A DNA stretch of 64,000 nucleotides from Polytrichum commune (GCA_950295325.1 OX485806.1:1180001-1244000), one strand, 5' to 3'. Positions 12,492 to 23,695 are shown, counted from the stretch's first letter. Notes: a model not told the origin generated them from the letters alone. Program-made: numbers and translations.

Positions 12492-13782
12492 GGAGGACGC
12501 TAAACACCCCCCCCCCCCCCCACGAACTTCTAGGGATTCCATATTCGGGCGGGGGCAGCCCTCCCACGAAATTTCTGGCCCCGCCCGGATTTTTTCCAAA
12601 CCCGCCCGAAAATAGCTGCCCGCCCCGCCCGAAAACGAAAAAAACATTGCTCTTCCATTCTTGAAGGCCGCTTGACTGCAAATCCCATATTGAGTGCACT
12701 TCACCTTCAAGGTCTCAAATCCAATATATATGTGCACTTCCGCCTAGTAAATAAGGCATTAAATGGGATTTCATTCCGGAAGTGAAACCATCAACCAAGA
12801 ATGTAATTAACTTGGAAGTCAAAAAATTAGAAAATCCTTATCAACATTGAGGTTATAATTTTTATGACTTACCATTTGAAATTATCTTCGTCATTCTTAA
12901 ATGACACTTAAATTTAGTGTGCTGATGTGGTATGTATATTTTATAATATTTTAGATAATTCTGGCTACTTTCAAGAATATTCATACGCACTTATTTATAA
13001 AATATACTTAATGGAACTAATTAATCAATTATTTTGATTACCGGATTTGATTGGAGTTAATTCCATTAATTAAATTTTAGGGTTAATTAGGCTTACTGGA
13101 TATAAAAACTGAGTGTTGTAATTACTGAAATTGATTGGACTTAATTGGAGTTTATTCCAGTAATTAAATTTTAGGATTAATTAGTCTTACTTAATTTGGA
13201 AAGAATACTTTCTGATTTATTTGGGATGAATTAGGATTAATCAGAATTAATTAGACATAATTACATTAAAATCACACTTAATTAGAATAAGTGCGTATGA
13301 ATATTCTTGAAAGGTAGCCAGAATTATCTAAAATATTATAAAATATACATACCACATCAGCACACTAAATTTAAGTGTCATTTAAGAATGACGAAGATAA
13401 TTTCAAATGGTAAGTCATAAAAATTATAACCTCAATGTTGATGAGGATTTTCTAATTTTTTGACTTCCAAGTTAATTACATTCTTGGTTGATGGTTTCAC
13501 TTCCGGAATGAAATCCCATTTAATGCCTTATTTACTAGGTGGAAGTGCACATATATATTGGATTTGAGACCTTGAAGGTGAAGTGCACTCAATATGGGAT
13601 TTGTAGTCAAGCGGCCTTCAAGAATGGAAGAGCAATGTTTTTTTCGTTTTCGGGCGGGGCGGGCAGCTATTTTCGGGCGGGTTTGGAAAAAATCCGGGCG
13701 GGGCCAGAAATTTCGTGGGAGGGCTGCCCCCGCCCGAATATGGAATCCCTAGAAGTTCGTGGGGGGGTGTTTAGCATCCTCC
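12492..13782. mobile_element. MULE-type foldback element FB1, 1291 bp
   Basis: Inverted arms of about 500 bp (12492-12995 and 13280-13782) enclose an AT-rich spacer. The termini read GGAGGACGCTAAACACC on the left and GGAGGATGCTAAACACC on the right (inverted). A 9-bp duplication GTCAAACTG lies at 12483-12491 and 13783-13791, the target size usual for Mutator-like elements. Arm sequences include CGGGCGGG-rich stretches and a poly-C run (12511-12524) in the left arm only. No transposase is present. Mirror-image open frames in the two arms are by-products of the inverted repeat. Confidence 0.85.
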
Positions 13783-13951
13783 GTCAAACTGAGGAACATA
13801 ATTCGAGCCTTGTTTATTTTATTTTATTTTTAGACAGAAGGCCGACCAACGCCAAAGAGAGGAAGTTGACCACCGCCAATCTCTTCATTGAAATTTGGGT
13901 CTCTCTCCACCGGCTAGGGTGAACCAGCACCTACACTCGTACCTTCGGGGG

Positions 13952-14177
13952 TAGTGAACGGGGAGATTTTTGGGCATAGTCGGTTGAGATCCTAGTGTTT
14001 GCAAGTCCAACCAGTTACATGTTAACATTCTTCGGTTTTCCTTTATTAAATAAGGGTATATTCTATAAATTCCTCGAAAATGATCGGTAATTTTCCTGAA
14101 GTCTTGAACTTCAACCGGTTATTTCTCAAACTCAACCGGTTCATCTGTAACTAAATGCCGGTTCTCCCCGATCATAG
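13952..14177. mobile_element. hAT-like MITE copy 1, 226 bp
   Basis: Left end TAGTGAACGGGGAGA, right end (inverted) CTATGATCGGGGAGA. The 8-bp duplication TTCGGGGG lies at 13944-13951 and 14178-14185, the size expected for hAT transposases. A second copy of exactly the same length is at 39480-39705. It lacks coding capacity. It sits inside the left arm of FB2; the right arm (near 35914) preserves the empty site. Confidence 0.85.
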
Positions 14178-14315
14178 TTCGGGGGATGAAGGCCTCGCGG
14201 ATGACATTGAAAACGTCATCCTTCTTTATAGGAAAGCCCTCCTTTAGAAAGCCTATCTTTATGGCATGGGAAATATAGGGAGGACGTTAAGTACCCTCCC
14301 ACGAACTTTTCGGGT

Positions 14316-14747
14316 TGTCACGTGAGGTGACATCGGGGGCTAAGTCACGTCAATTTAGGAGTAAATGGACTCCACTAGGAGTCCATGTGTGTTGGGATGA
14401 GTAACGGACTCCATTGGGAGTCCTAGTTAGTTGTTCATCCACTCCATGGATGAACTCCACATAGGATTGGGGTTGTATGGAGAGGAAGGCCTCTTGACTT
14501 GCCATTGTTGTCAAGTCAAGTCTTGTGAGTGTCTTTTGAGAGAGAGAGAGCTTGTTGTTGCTTTCTCATGGCTATGGTGTAGTAGATTATGAGTAAAGCC
14601 TTTGCATTCTTTCTCCACCACTTGCACTCTTGGATTCTCCCTTTGTGGAGTGAGAGATAGTTTGACTCTTGTGTGTGACTTTTAGAGTTTCTTAAGCTTT
14701 GTAAGGAGACATTTTAGTTTCTTAAGCTTGGAGAGAGAAACCCTCAT
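14316..14747 (+). repeat. 5' LTR segment (432 bp shared with the 3' side)
   Basis: This matches 23696-23980 plus 34308-34454, which together are also 432 bp. It contains short palindromes (GGACTCCACTAGGAGTCC at about 14367, and a close variant near 14406) and a GA microsatellite near 14540. The homology stops at CCCTCAT. A further roughly 30 bp (to about 14778) may also belong to the LTR, before a degenerate primer-binding-like stretch ending CTGAGCTAGAATGG at about 14805. The first 105 bp of the LTR, as seen upstream of the 3' copy, are missing here. Confidence 0.85.
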
Positions 14748-16020
14748 ACTTGACAACAATTGTTCAAATTTTTCATTTTTGGTTGTATTTCTGAGCTAGA
14801 ATGGCCCAGTATTGAGAGCAAATGAGTGATACAAGTGTTTGAAAGCTTAGTTTGTCATTTCTTGCAACCCTCAAGAAGATTGAGAGAAATCTTCCCATTT
14901 TTCTTTTGTTGTCTCTTTGTGTTTTCTTCAAGTGTTGATGGTTGAATCTTGAGATTCCATTTGGTCTCAAGATTCTCAAGTCACATCATTCTTGCTTGCA
15001 ATTTGTAAAAGCAAAGTTTAATTTTTTTAAATTTACAAACAAACACAAACCAAACTTAAAATCCGATTTTTTTTTTTTTTGAGCTCCGGAGCTCCACGGA
15101 CACTCTTGGAGCTCCTGGACCTCCTGGAGCTCCAATTCTGAACCCGGGGCCGGAAAAATACCGGGCCGGGGGCGGGCGGGCGGCGCCATCCTGGCCCCCC
15201 TTTCCCCTTTCAAGGTAACTTCAACTAATTAGGTTATTTACTTAATTACTTAATTAGGTTACTTAATTAGTTAATTAGTTAGGTTAATTAAGTTAGTTAA
15301 CTTAATTAGTTAATTAGGTTGGTTAATTAAGTTAGTTAATTAAATTAATTAGCTTAATTAAATTAGGTTCATTAGTTTAAGTTAATTAAGGTAGGTTGAG
15401 TTAGATTAAATTAATTAGGTTAATTCATTTAAGTTAATTAAGTTTATTTTTGTTTTTTGTTTTTTTATTTGTTTATTTATTTTTTAATTAAAACAAATAT
15501 TTTTATTTTATTTTATTTTCACATTTTTACTTTCACCTTTCACACTTGGCATCCAATTCTCACAAACTTTGAGGTTCAAATTTGGGGGCATACTAGCTCC
15601 GATTGGAGTGAAATTTGAGCCTATCTTGTGTGAAATTTGCCAAGGAATCCAATGGTGTAATTGGATTGTTGATTGGAATTCAAAATCATTGCTGAAATTA
15701 TTAATTTCAACGCTGATTTTTGTTTTTGGGAGCAAATTAACTCCGATTGGAGTGAAATTTATGCCTAATTTGTGTGAAATCTTCCTAGGAGTCCATTGGT
15801 GCACTTAGTTTGTTGATTGGAGTCCATAATCACCTTGGAAATGAGTCTTTTCAACGCTAATTTTTCATTTTAATTACCAATCTCAAACCTTTGCACAATT
15901 TTGGAATTCTGGGGGCATAAACACTTGGCATTTGGCAAGGGATTGCCATTTAGATAGCCCGCAACAGGTGCAGGTTGCCATTACCGTGTAGATAGTTGCA
16001 GGTACCCAAGTGATTATTTT
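14748..16020 (+). other. Retrotransposon leader with simple and tandem repeats
   Basis: Untranslated leader upstream of Gag. It contains a GAGCTCC-rich palindromic stretch (15080-15135), a GC-rich block (15140-15200), about 230 bp of TTAATTAG-type repeats (15215-15445) and a two-copy tandem repeat of period about 144 bp (copies share CTCCGATTGGAGTGAAATTT near 15597 and 15741). No coding sequence is seen. The leader may serve packaging or translation, but nothing here proves that. Confidence 0.6.
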
Positions 16021-18177
16021 ATGGTGCAAACTAGGAGCCGATATTATCGATCTCCATCACCAGATTACTTGGAGGACGTGCATACCACAAATCTTGAGCC
16101 AGAGGTAGATACCAACGAGGCTTTTGAGCCAATTTCGGCGTTGGACACTACTAGTAGGCTTCGGATTTGGAGTGTCGGCACGTTCGACGAAATGGAGGAC
16201 GATCGCCACAATTCAGTGCGTGATCGGTTTTCAGGTCGAGCTGGGGGCATTTCCTTGCCCGATTGGAAACTCCGGTTTCGTACCTGGATTAAGGAGAAAC
16301 GCCAAAGGTCTTCCAATTTCAATGATTGGTATGCCTTTGAACTTCTGCCTCAGCATTTGGAGTATGAGGCACTCCAAACTTATGAACGCTGGACAGAGGG
16401 TCAACATCGACAACTTCGGGAGGTGGAGCAGTATTGGGAGGCTCGGGTTGAGCTCATTTCAGCCCTTAAGGATGGGGCGGTTGCTACCTTAGCTCCACCC
16501 ACCTTAAAGGAGGAGGAATCGCCGGCGGAGTCTAAGGACACGGAACTGGCACTTGGGCCAATGGTGGCTAGCAGTAGCACGGCAACCCTTTCACGGGTGG
16601 CACGTGCTACACAGGCAGCATTGACGGCTGTTGGTCTACCACCTCCGTTTAATCCCCTTACTGAATTTGTTGCACATTTGGAAGTGGAGTATGGTGGGTT
16701 TCGGCGAGACCAGATGCAGCGCATCCAGGATTTCCGCCGAGAGAAGGATGATACTCCACGGACCATGTATACGCGACTCGCGCGATTTGCTGTGGAGTCG
16801 GGAGGTGTTTTTGCTGAGAGTCAACTTGTTAAAATCTTTTTGTCTAAGATTGACAAGCGGCTACTTGAAATGGCATCACCTCGGATTATCCTCGACTACG
16901 AGGGCCGAGCTACGTTTGCACAAGCGTTTGCCGTGGTTGAGAGATGTGATCGGGCTCTTTGCCAACATGATGCCACGGATATGGTATCTTGGATGACAGA
17001 GAGTCCGAAACCAAGAAGGATTGTCACAGCTACTAGTAGTTTAGCTGAGACTCAACCCGTTAAGGAGCAAAAGATTTTGCATTGTTGGGGTTGTGGAGAA
17101 GCTGGCCATTCGAAGAATGATCCCAATTGTCCTAAGAAGAAGAAAACTCAGCCTTTGGGAAAATTAAAACAAAAGATGGGACCAGTAAAGGCAGGGGACA
17201 ATTCTAAGAAGAGACAATTGAAATGTAACCATTGTGGTGGCACTAATCACGATGTGGATCATTGTTTCCAACTTCATCCTGAGATGCGGCCTGCCAGTTA
17301 TGTCACTGGAAAGTCTCCAAGGGAGCAGAGTCTTGAGGCTAAGGTGGCAGAGCTTGAGCAAAAGCTCAAATCTTCTGCATCTTTTGCTCAAATTTTTGAG
17401 CCGCATGTGGGTGGTGGCACCTCGGGTTCGGACATGTATATGTTTGGAGCAGCTGGAGAGGTGGTGGCGGCGGCTTCTACTCGCTCACAAACATTGGCAG
17501 ATGCGGTGGCTTCCACGAGTGGTGGTAGCAACGAGGTGCTACATTCTCGCCATGCCAGACCAGCTGATCAGATTGGTCAAGCACGTTTACCTCTGTCATT
17601 TGGATTGGTAGACACCACTGTTGTTGGGGCTAAAAACCCTGTACCTTTGAGAGATGGGGATTCCATCTCGAAGGATGTTACGCAGGCATTGGCATATAAA
17701 ATTCTCCATATGCCAATTTTCTCGGGTTCGGAATTTATGGCTTCGGATTTCAAGTCTGCTGCAGTTTTTTATTTAGCTGGGAGAATGTTAGAAGGTAAGG
17801 CGGCTTTGCCATCCCTTCAAGTATCCCAAGCTGTGGTTGACGTACATGTGGCTGACGAGGTGGAGGACTTAGCCAATTTGCGAGCGAGTCTTGCGGATGC
17901 GGCGATCATTGCTTTTAGTAAGCAAACTAATATTCCTCCAGCATCAATTTCAGCAGTGGATACGTCATTTTCGAATTATACGTCGGGAGCGGCATATCTT
18001 GCAGACATTTCTGCAAGGCCTGCTCGCGAACGGCATAATTTGCAACCTGGAGTTGTACGGCTGATGAACGACAAATCTTTGTTTGTCATTTCACGCACGG
18101 ATATGCCCATTATCCGTGCTACACCACTGAGAGTTATGATGGATTCCGGTGCTCAACCGGTTATGATTGGCAAATGA
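16021..18177 (+). pseudogene. Gag polyprotein plus start of aspartic protease
   Basis: ATG at 16021 (VQTRSRYYRSPSP) opens 718 uninterrupted codons. Residues about 210-330 have the charged helical pattern of a retrotransposon capsid. Two zinc knuckles follow: a variant CX2CX4HX6C at residue 355 (17083) and a classical CX2CX4HX4C at residue 402 (17224), which should bind the RNA genome. A short coiled coil (SLEAKVAELEQKLK) lies near residue 440. The protease active site DSGA is at residue 708 (18142-18153). A TGA at 18175-18177 then stops the frame, but the same frame continues the protease fold beyond it. Gag and protease therefore belonged to one long frame, and the stop is a lesion within the protease domain. 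Confidence 0.85.
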
Positions 18178-20118
18178 CTTGCTGACAGTCTTGGATTGAC
18201 GCCAGCAAGCTTGGATCCTTGTCCATTCACTATTGTGACTTCAGTAGGGGGCACTGAACGTGCAACAGGTTACACCAAGGCACCTCTACATTTGATTTTT
18301 CATGTGGGGGCAAGGCCTACTTACACTCATTTGTCAATGAAGTGTGTTGTTACTAATGCTACCAACTATGATATACTTGTTGGTCAGCAAGCTCTTTACC
18401 CACTTGGCTTTGGTTTGGATAATTGGACGGAAGAGGCATGGATTAGACCGGGATGGTCCACTGGAGATGGCAGGAAGGTATTTATTCCCGTCACATTTGC
18501 AGCCATTGCTATGACTATGGTTGCGGAGGCAATATTTGGTTGCAGCGGTTCAGTTGCAGATTTGCCTTGTGCTCCAGTTTTATTGGAGGAAACAATGGAC
18601 TACACTTATAATGCGGCAGAACAACAATTTTTACCATCTTTTCAAATTCCTGCTCGACATTTCAAGGATCCACCTCCACCATGGCGAACTCCTAAGGAGT
18701 TATCCGACCATTGTCGACACATTGTAGCGGATTTGGAGCTTGGAGAGGCACCTCCAACTTTATCCTCATTTTCTTTTGCTCAACCCATTCGTTGGCAACC
18801 ATCACCTGAAGGTATTGTCCTTGTGGAGATCTTTGGAGGCATTGGCACAGGTTTGGCGGCAATGTTGGAAGCTGGAATTACAGTTTGGCGATATATTCAT
18901 ATGGACAATGGGTATGCAGCCAACAGAGCCGTCCGACACTACATCCAACAATTGTTGTTGAGATATCCCGCACAATTGTCAGCCTCTGCCATTCATGGAT
19001 GTTGTGGTCAACTTCCTCAAGATGTCACTATGATTAGTGATGAGGATTTGAGAAGGTTGGGCCACGTGGATTTGATTATTGCAGGATGGCCTTGTCAAGG
19101 TCATTCGCGGGCAGGAACTGGCCACGGATTGGATGATCCTAGGTCTAGTTTGTTTGCGGATTTGACGCGATTGACGCAATGGTGGTTTACCCACCAATCA
19201 ACTCCGCCAGGGTACATTTTCGAAAATGTACCATTATTGGGTGATACCCGACACAAAGTGGTGAAGGATGGTGAGTACATTAACCAAATTCTGGGTACTC
19301 CAACATTTCTGGATGCTGCATCTTTGGGATCCTTTGCTCATCGGCCTCGTTGGTTTTGGACCAACTTGGTATCACCTCGGGTGCTTGCAGCGGCGATTGC
19401 CCGCATTCTCCGCCTTATGGATCGCAAGGTGGATGACATTTTAGATTATCATCGTGTTTCCTTGGCAGTTACCAAGGATGACACCTTGCCATTTGCATTA
19501 ATTAATAAGGTGGGCATTCCGAGAGGTGCACTACCTACTTTTGTGACATATCCACAGTCTTTTGCATTTCGATCTCGTGGACCTGGCATGGTTTGGCATT
19601 CAAAATCCCAAACTTATGAGGAGCCTACGGCAGATGAGCGGGAACGCGCCATGGGTTTTCTTACAGGTACTACGGCTGCTCACGGGCTTCAGGAAGGTCA
19701 GAGACGTTTCCTATTGGGACAAGCTATGGATCTTAATAGCATTGTATGGATAATTGGAATTTGTCTTGCTGCTCAACAACGTATGGATGACCAATTGCTT
19801 ACTCTGAGGGCAGAGAACAATGGTCAGGGGGCAATGGAGCCGCAATCCAAGGGTCACATTGAGGTCAATGACACCGAGGGATTATTTCCTTTGAAACTTC
19901 ATGTTGCGGAAGAGCTTCGAGCCCAACGTGTTTTTTCGGCTTTGGCCCAAGAGTTTGGGAAGTTGGAGGCCCATAAAATGTTTCCACTTCTATTTCTTGG
20001 TGATACTTCATATGTGGGTAGCTATTTAGCTACACAAACTGATTGTAGTGGAGAGGATACGCATTTGGATTCAAGTGCAGATGATGGGGGCAAAGATGTT
20101 GCCCTCTCCACGGACTAG
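18178..20118 (+). pseudogene. Protease remainder plus C5 cytosine DNA methyltransferase domain
   Basis: Same frame as Gag, open from the TGA at 18175 to a TAG at 20116. Numbering from the Met at 18196, the first 100 residues finish the protease (NYDILVGQQALYPLGF). A C5-methyltransferase domain spans roughly residues 205-520. Motif I is VEIFGGIGTGLAAMLEAG (18823-18876). Motif IV is AGWPCQGHS, catalytic Cys at 19093-19095. Motif VI is ENV (19222-19230), motif VIII HRPRW (19339 on), and motif X is near LLGQAMDLNSI (19711 on). Motifs run in the normal order and all key residues are present, so the domain could transfer methyl groups from S-adenosylmethionine to cytosine. No DNMT1-type targeting domains are attached. 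The methyltransferase frame has no lesion, unlike its neighbours. Confidence 0.88.
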
Positions 20119-20907
20119 CAATCACATGCTGTGCTGGCACCAAGTGGCAATCCTTCTATGAAGAAGGAAACCACGGAGTTTGACGATTGGCCAATTGAAG
20201 TGGGGCCAAAGCTTACTGGTGCCGAAGCACGAAAGGTACGGGCATTTATTCGCTCTTACCGTAATTGTTTTGTCTTTAGTCTTCATGATCTTGAAGGATA
20301 TAAAGGTAAACCTGTTCGTATTCAACTCGAGGACGACCACCCTATTTTCAGACGGCCATACAGACTTAGTACCTCTGAAAGGTTGGGTGTTCAAACTCGA
20401 TGTCAAGAGTTATTGGCAGCGGAATTGATTGAACTCTCCAATGGAGAGTATGCTTGTGCCACGGTTATGCCGTCAAAGAAGGATATCTTTGGCAACTGGA
20501 CGGAAAAACGGATGTGTGGTGATTATCGTCCAGTCAACCACAATACCAAGTCGGATCAATATCCAATGCCGATGCCGGAGGAGTTGTTTGATGCACTGGG
20601 ATTTTCTAGAATCTTCAGCACTCTGGATTTGAGGTCTGGTTATCACCAATTACCTTTGTTGTTGGGTGATCGGGTGAAGACCGCATTTTGGGGAACTGAT
20701 AAAGATGGCAAGGATCAACTTTATCATGTGAAATTTCTGCCATTTGGTCTCAAAAATGCACCAGCTGAATTTCAGCGGGTGATGGACCAATTATTGGCTG
20801 GTTTGCCGTTTGCTAGATGTTACATTGATGATGTTATCATCTTTAGTAATAGTCCACATGATCATGTGAGACATTTGCAAGCGGTATTTGAACGACTTCA
20901 ACGGTGA
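20119..20907 (+). pseudogene. Reverse transcriptase, fingers and palm
   Basis: Same frame, between the TAG at 20116 and a TGA at 20905. It encodes a gypsy-type RT: the primer-grip-like lead-in RPYRLSTSER, MCGDYRPVNHNTK, FSTLDLRSGYHQL (first catalytic Asp), LPFGLKNAPAEFQRVMD, and CYIDDVIIFS with catalytic YIDD at 20821-20832. RT copies the element RNA into cDNA in the particle. The ending TGA replaces what is probably an Arg codon just before the thumb; translation continues in the same frame. Confidence 0.9.
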
Positions 20908-21177
20908 GGACTCCGTTTACATCATGGAAAATGTAAGTTTTTCCTTGATCAATTGCCCTATTTAGGCCACATGATTGTTCATGGCGGTCTTGGTGTGCAA
21001 CAGGCGAAGGTGGATGTTTTGCACAAAATTCCCGCACCTAGTGATGTACCACGGCTTCGTGCATTTCTAGGATTGGCAAATTATTATAGGAGGTTTGTCA
21101 AAAACTTTAGTTTGATTGCCAAACCTCTTACCATTCTCACGGGGAAAGACCAACCATGGATTTGGAGTCGGGAATAA
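20908..21177 (+). pseudogene. Reverse transcriptase thumb and connection
   Basis: Continuation of RT between stops at 20905 (TGA) and 21175 (TAA). Recognisable segments are LGHMIV, then LRAFLGLANYYRRFVKNFS, the usual RT to RNase H connection. The TAA at 21175 sits where gypsy elements have a run of Gln before AFDTL, and it is followed directly by CAA CAG. Both ending stops are one C-to-T step from sense codons. Confidence 0.85.
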
Positions 21178-22938
21178 CAACAGGCATTTGATACATTGAA
21201 TCAGAGGCTCGGTTCAGCGCCAGTGCTTCGACGTCCGGATGTGTCTAGAGCTTTTCAATTGCACACGGATTGGAGTGCAGTGGGATTGGGAGCAGTATTG
21301 ACACAGAAAGATGAAGAGGGAAAGGAATATGTGGTGGCTTATGCATCTAGAAGCAATAATAGTGCTGAATCTAATTATTCTTCTTATGAAGGTGAGGCCT
21401 TGGCGGCCGTATGGGCCATTGCACATTTTCGACCGTATTTGTATGGGCAAAAGTTTACTTTGGTGACTGATCATCAGCCTTTAAAATGGCTTATGGAATC
21501 AGATAAGCTCACCGGGAAACTTGCTAGGTGGGCATTGTTACTTCAGGAATATGATTTTGAAGATGTTCACCGAGCAGGAATTGCCAACTTGGATGCAGAC
21601 GGATTGTCTCGCAATCCAAGTCCTTCAGATGAGGATTTAACTGAAGCCAAGTGGCATGGAGATTGTGATCGTGAGGCAGTGCCGGGTTGGCATGCTGCCA
21701 CATATCTCACAATGATGTCGGGATTGGCTGCTGAGATCCTTGTAGAAGAACAAGATGAGGAGGTTGATAAATCTCTCGTTGTTAGTGATGTGTGGGAAGA
21801 CCAGGCGGTCTTGCACAAACTTCAACAAGGGATATTTCCTCTTGGACTATCTGCTATGGAGCGAGATAGAGTTAGTCACCGGATAACAAAGTTTCGTTGG
21901 GCAAACAACTTGTTATTTCGTGTGTGGCCGAACGGAACGAGGCGCATCGTTCCAAGGCCAGATCAAAGAGCTTCTTTGGTGCGGCAAGTGCACGAGGAGC
22001 TTGGACATTTTGGAGTGCGAAGGACGCACTCTATGTTGCGTAACCAATATTGGTGGACTGGTATGTATCAACAGGTTGCCACTTATGTTTCTCGGTGTGA
22101 AGTATGTGACCGGGTCAGGTCAAGTTTTAATACTTTGTCACCTCAACTTCAGCCTTTACCTATTATGGGCTTGGGATATCGTTTGTCTTTGGATTTTGCC
22201 GGACCGCTTACTATCACTTCACGTGGGTCCAAGTATGTGCTTGTGATGGTGGAGCATTTTAGTAAGTGGATTGAACTCGTGGCTCTTCCCCAAAATTCCT
22301 CAGAATTGGCGGCTATGGCATTTCTTGATCGAATTTTGGCACGGTTTGGAGCACCTGCAGAGGTGTTGACGGATCAAGGGAGAGAATTCCTTGGATCTTT
22401 CGAGGCTTTGTGTACCAAGGCTTTGATTGATCATCGGACAACTTCCAGAGATCACCCTGAGGCAGATGGCTTAGCTAAACGAGTTGTTCAGACGGTTAAG
22501 CGCGGTTTGCGGAAGTATGGATTGCTTCATGGCAACCATCGCGATTGGGACTTGATGTTACCATGGATAGCAATGGGTTATCGTTTCAGCAGGCAAGCAT
22601 CTTTGGCATCCTATAGTCCTTACCAACTCTTGTATGGACGGGAACCAATTTTACCTAGCTCGGTGCGAGAGAAATTGGCTCCCGTGGCAAACTTGGATGA
22701 TCCAGATGTTTGGGCTCAATGTCTTCATGACCGAGCAACGTTCTTCCAAAAGGCCATGCCTATGGCTATGGAGAACTTAAATATTGCTCAACATCGTGAT
22801 ACATTACGGTATGCCCGGATCCGCAGTGGAGCTTATCGACCTCAGATTCGTAGATTTTCCAAGGGGATTATGTTTACTTGCAACGGGAGGCGCCTACTAC
22901 ATTGGATGTCAAGGTTGGGCGTACGATTTTGCGGGTAA
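21178..22938 (+). pseudogene. RNase H and integrase
   Basis: Same frame after the TAA, numbering from Met at 21196. RNase H shows TDWSA (Asp near residue 25), YEGEALAAVWA and VTDHQPL. The integrase has an HHCC-type zinc-binding region (HEELGHFG ... CEVC), then core Asp residues at LDFAGP (22192-22194) and TDQGREF (22372-22374). The expected third acidic residue, in GLAER of relatives, is Lys here (GLAKR, AAA at 22477-22479). Strand transfer should therefore be dead. The C-terminal part runs out of frame at about 22856-22862 (one-base indel) and stops at 22936. True sequence resumes in frame 3 with a QGDYVYLQ-type motif at 22860. Confidence 0.88.
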
Positions 22939-23261
22939 AAGATGTTTTGCCAAGTGGTATATTATTGCTTGAAGGCAAGGATGGACGGGAATGTCGTGAG
23001 CATTCAAAGAATTGTGCTCCATGTCACCTTCCCATCGACGGCTCTGTGCATTCCGAGTTGGCGGTTGTACCACAGGGTCTGCCTTGTTATGTTTGTGGAG
23101 AGAAGAAAGGAGCTGCAACAATGTTATTGTGCGACCAATGTCAACGTGGATGGCACATGGCATGTTTGACACCTCCCCTTTTTATTCTTCCTTCTGGCAA
23201 TTGGGTTTGTCCTCGTTGTCGGAAAGCCTCTCATTCTGTGGCCGTTAATGGTCATGATTGA
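22860..23261 (+). pseudogene. Integrase tail and PHD finger of the retrotransposon
   Basis: Frame 3 continues the integrase from 22860 (GDYVYLQREAP, then VGRTILRV) to TGA at 23259. At 23085-23219 lies a complete C4HC3 PHD finger: CYVC, CDQC, WHMAC, CPRC. PHD fingers read histone H3 tails, often by their Lys4 methylation state. In this position many gypsy elements (chromoviruses) carry a chromodomain that guides integration. By analogy the PHD may target integration to a chromatin state; that is inference. An extra Cys/His cluster (CREHSKNCAPCHLP) just before it could add a zinc site. It is severed from the integrase by the frameshift. Confidence 0.85.
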
Positions 23262-23588
23262 GGATTTTGTGGATGTTTACCACATGTTTTAGTGGTGAAG
23301 TTGTTATTTAGTTGGTTGGAAATTTTATGGGATTGAAAATCACATTGAAAGAGTTATCCAATAATTCAACATAAATGGTTGAAGGCGATTAAGGATGGGG
23401 CTCAAATTGCACCCAGCCTATAGTTCTTGGATTACTTTCTCAGTCATGAGTTTAATTCCTTAGATTATCACTACCCAATTGAATATGTATAGATGTAGCA
23501 ACAACTTCATCATGTTCAACAACTCTACCGATGAGTGTGTTTGTTCCTAGCTGATTGGAGGGGCTCCTTATCTGCTAGTGGGGGCACT
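23262..23588 (+). other. 3' untranslated region and polypurine tract
   Basis: No coding sequence is seen after the PHD stop. A purine-rich stretch GCTAGTGGGGGCACT at 23574-23588 immediately precedes TGAAGAGG. It has the form and place of a polypurine tract priming plus-strand synthesis, which would put the true LTR start at 23589. Confidence 0.6.
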
Positions 23589-23693
23589 TGAAGAGGTGGT
23601 TGTTTAGCATTTTAGTTTGCTATTTTATTTTGCTAATTGATGTTGACGTCGACACTTGATCTGTTGTGTTTAACGATCTTAGTTTACACGACA
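23589..23693 (+). repeat. LTR segment X, copy 1 (105 bp)
   Basis: From TGAAGAGG after the polypurine tract to ACGACA. The same 105 bp recur at 34457-34561 with two C/T differences. A GC dinucleotide (23694-23695) joins it to the 432-bp LTR segment, forming the palindrome GACAGCTGTC. If the LTR begins after the polypurine tract, X is its first part. Confidence 0.85.
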
Positions 23694-23695
23694 GC

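Noticed and set aside
12435-13922. Repeated open frames reading IYIGFETLKVKCTQYGIC on opposite strands (also near 34552-35836) as a conserved protein family
   Set aside because: They lie in the terminal inverted repeats of the MULE foldbacks and are mirror images created by the palindrome.
18175-18180. UGA followed by C as a programmed gag-pol readthrough site
   Set aside because: The stop falls after the DSGA active site, inside the protease fold, and three more in-frame stops follow. Decay by C-to-T explains all of them.
16065-22972. Many additional frames inside the gypsy element
   Set aside because: All are out-of-frame shadows of gag-pol, whose sense is set by domain motifs in one frame.
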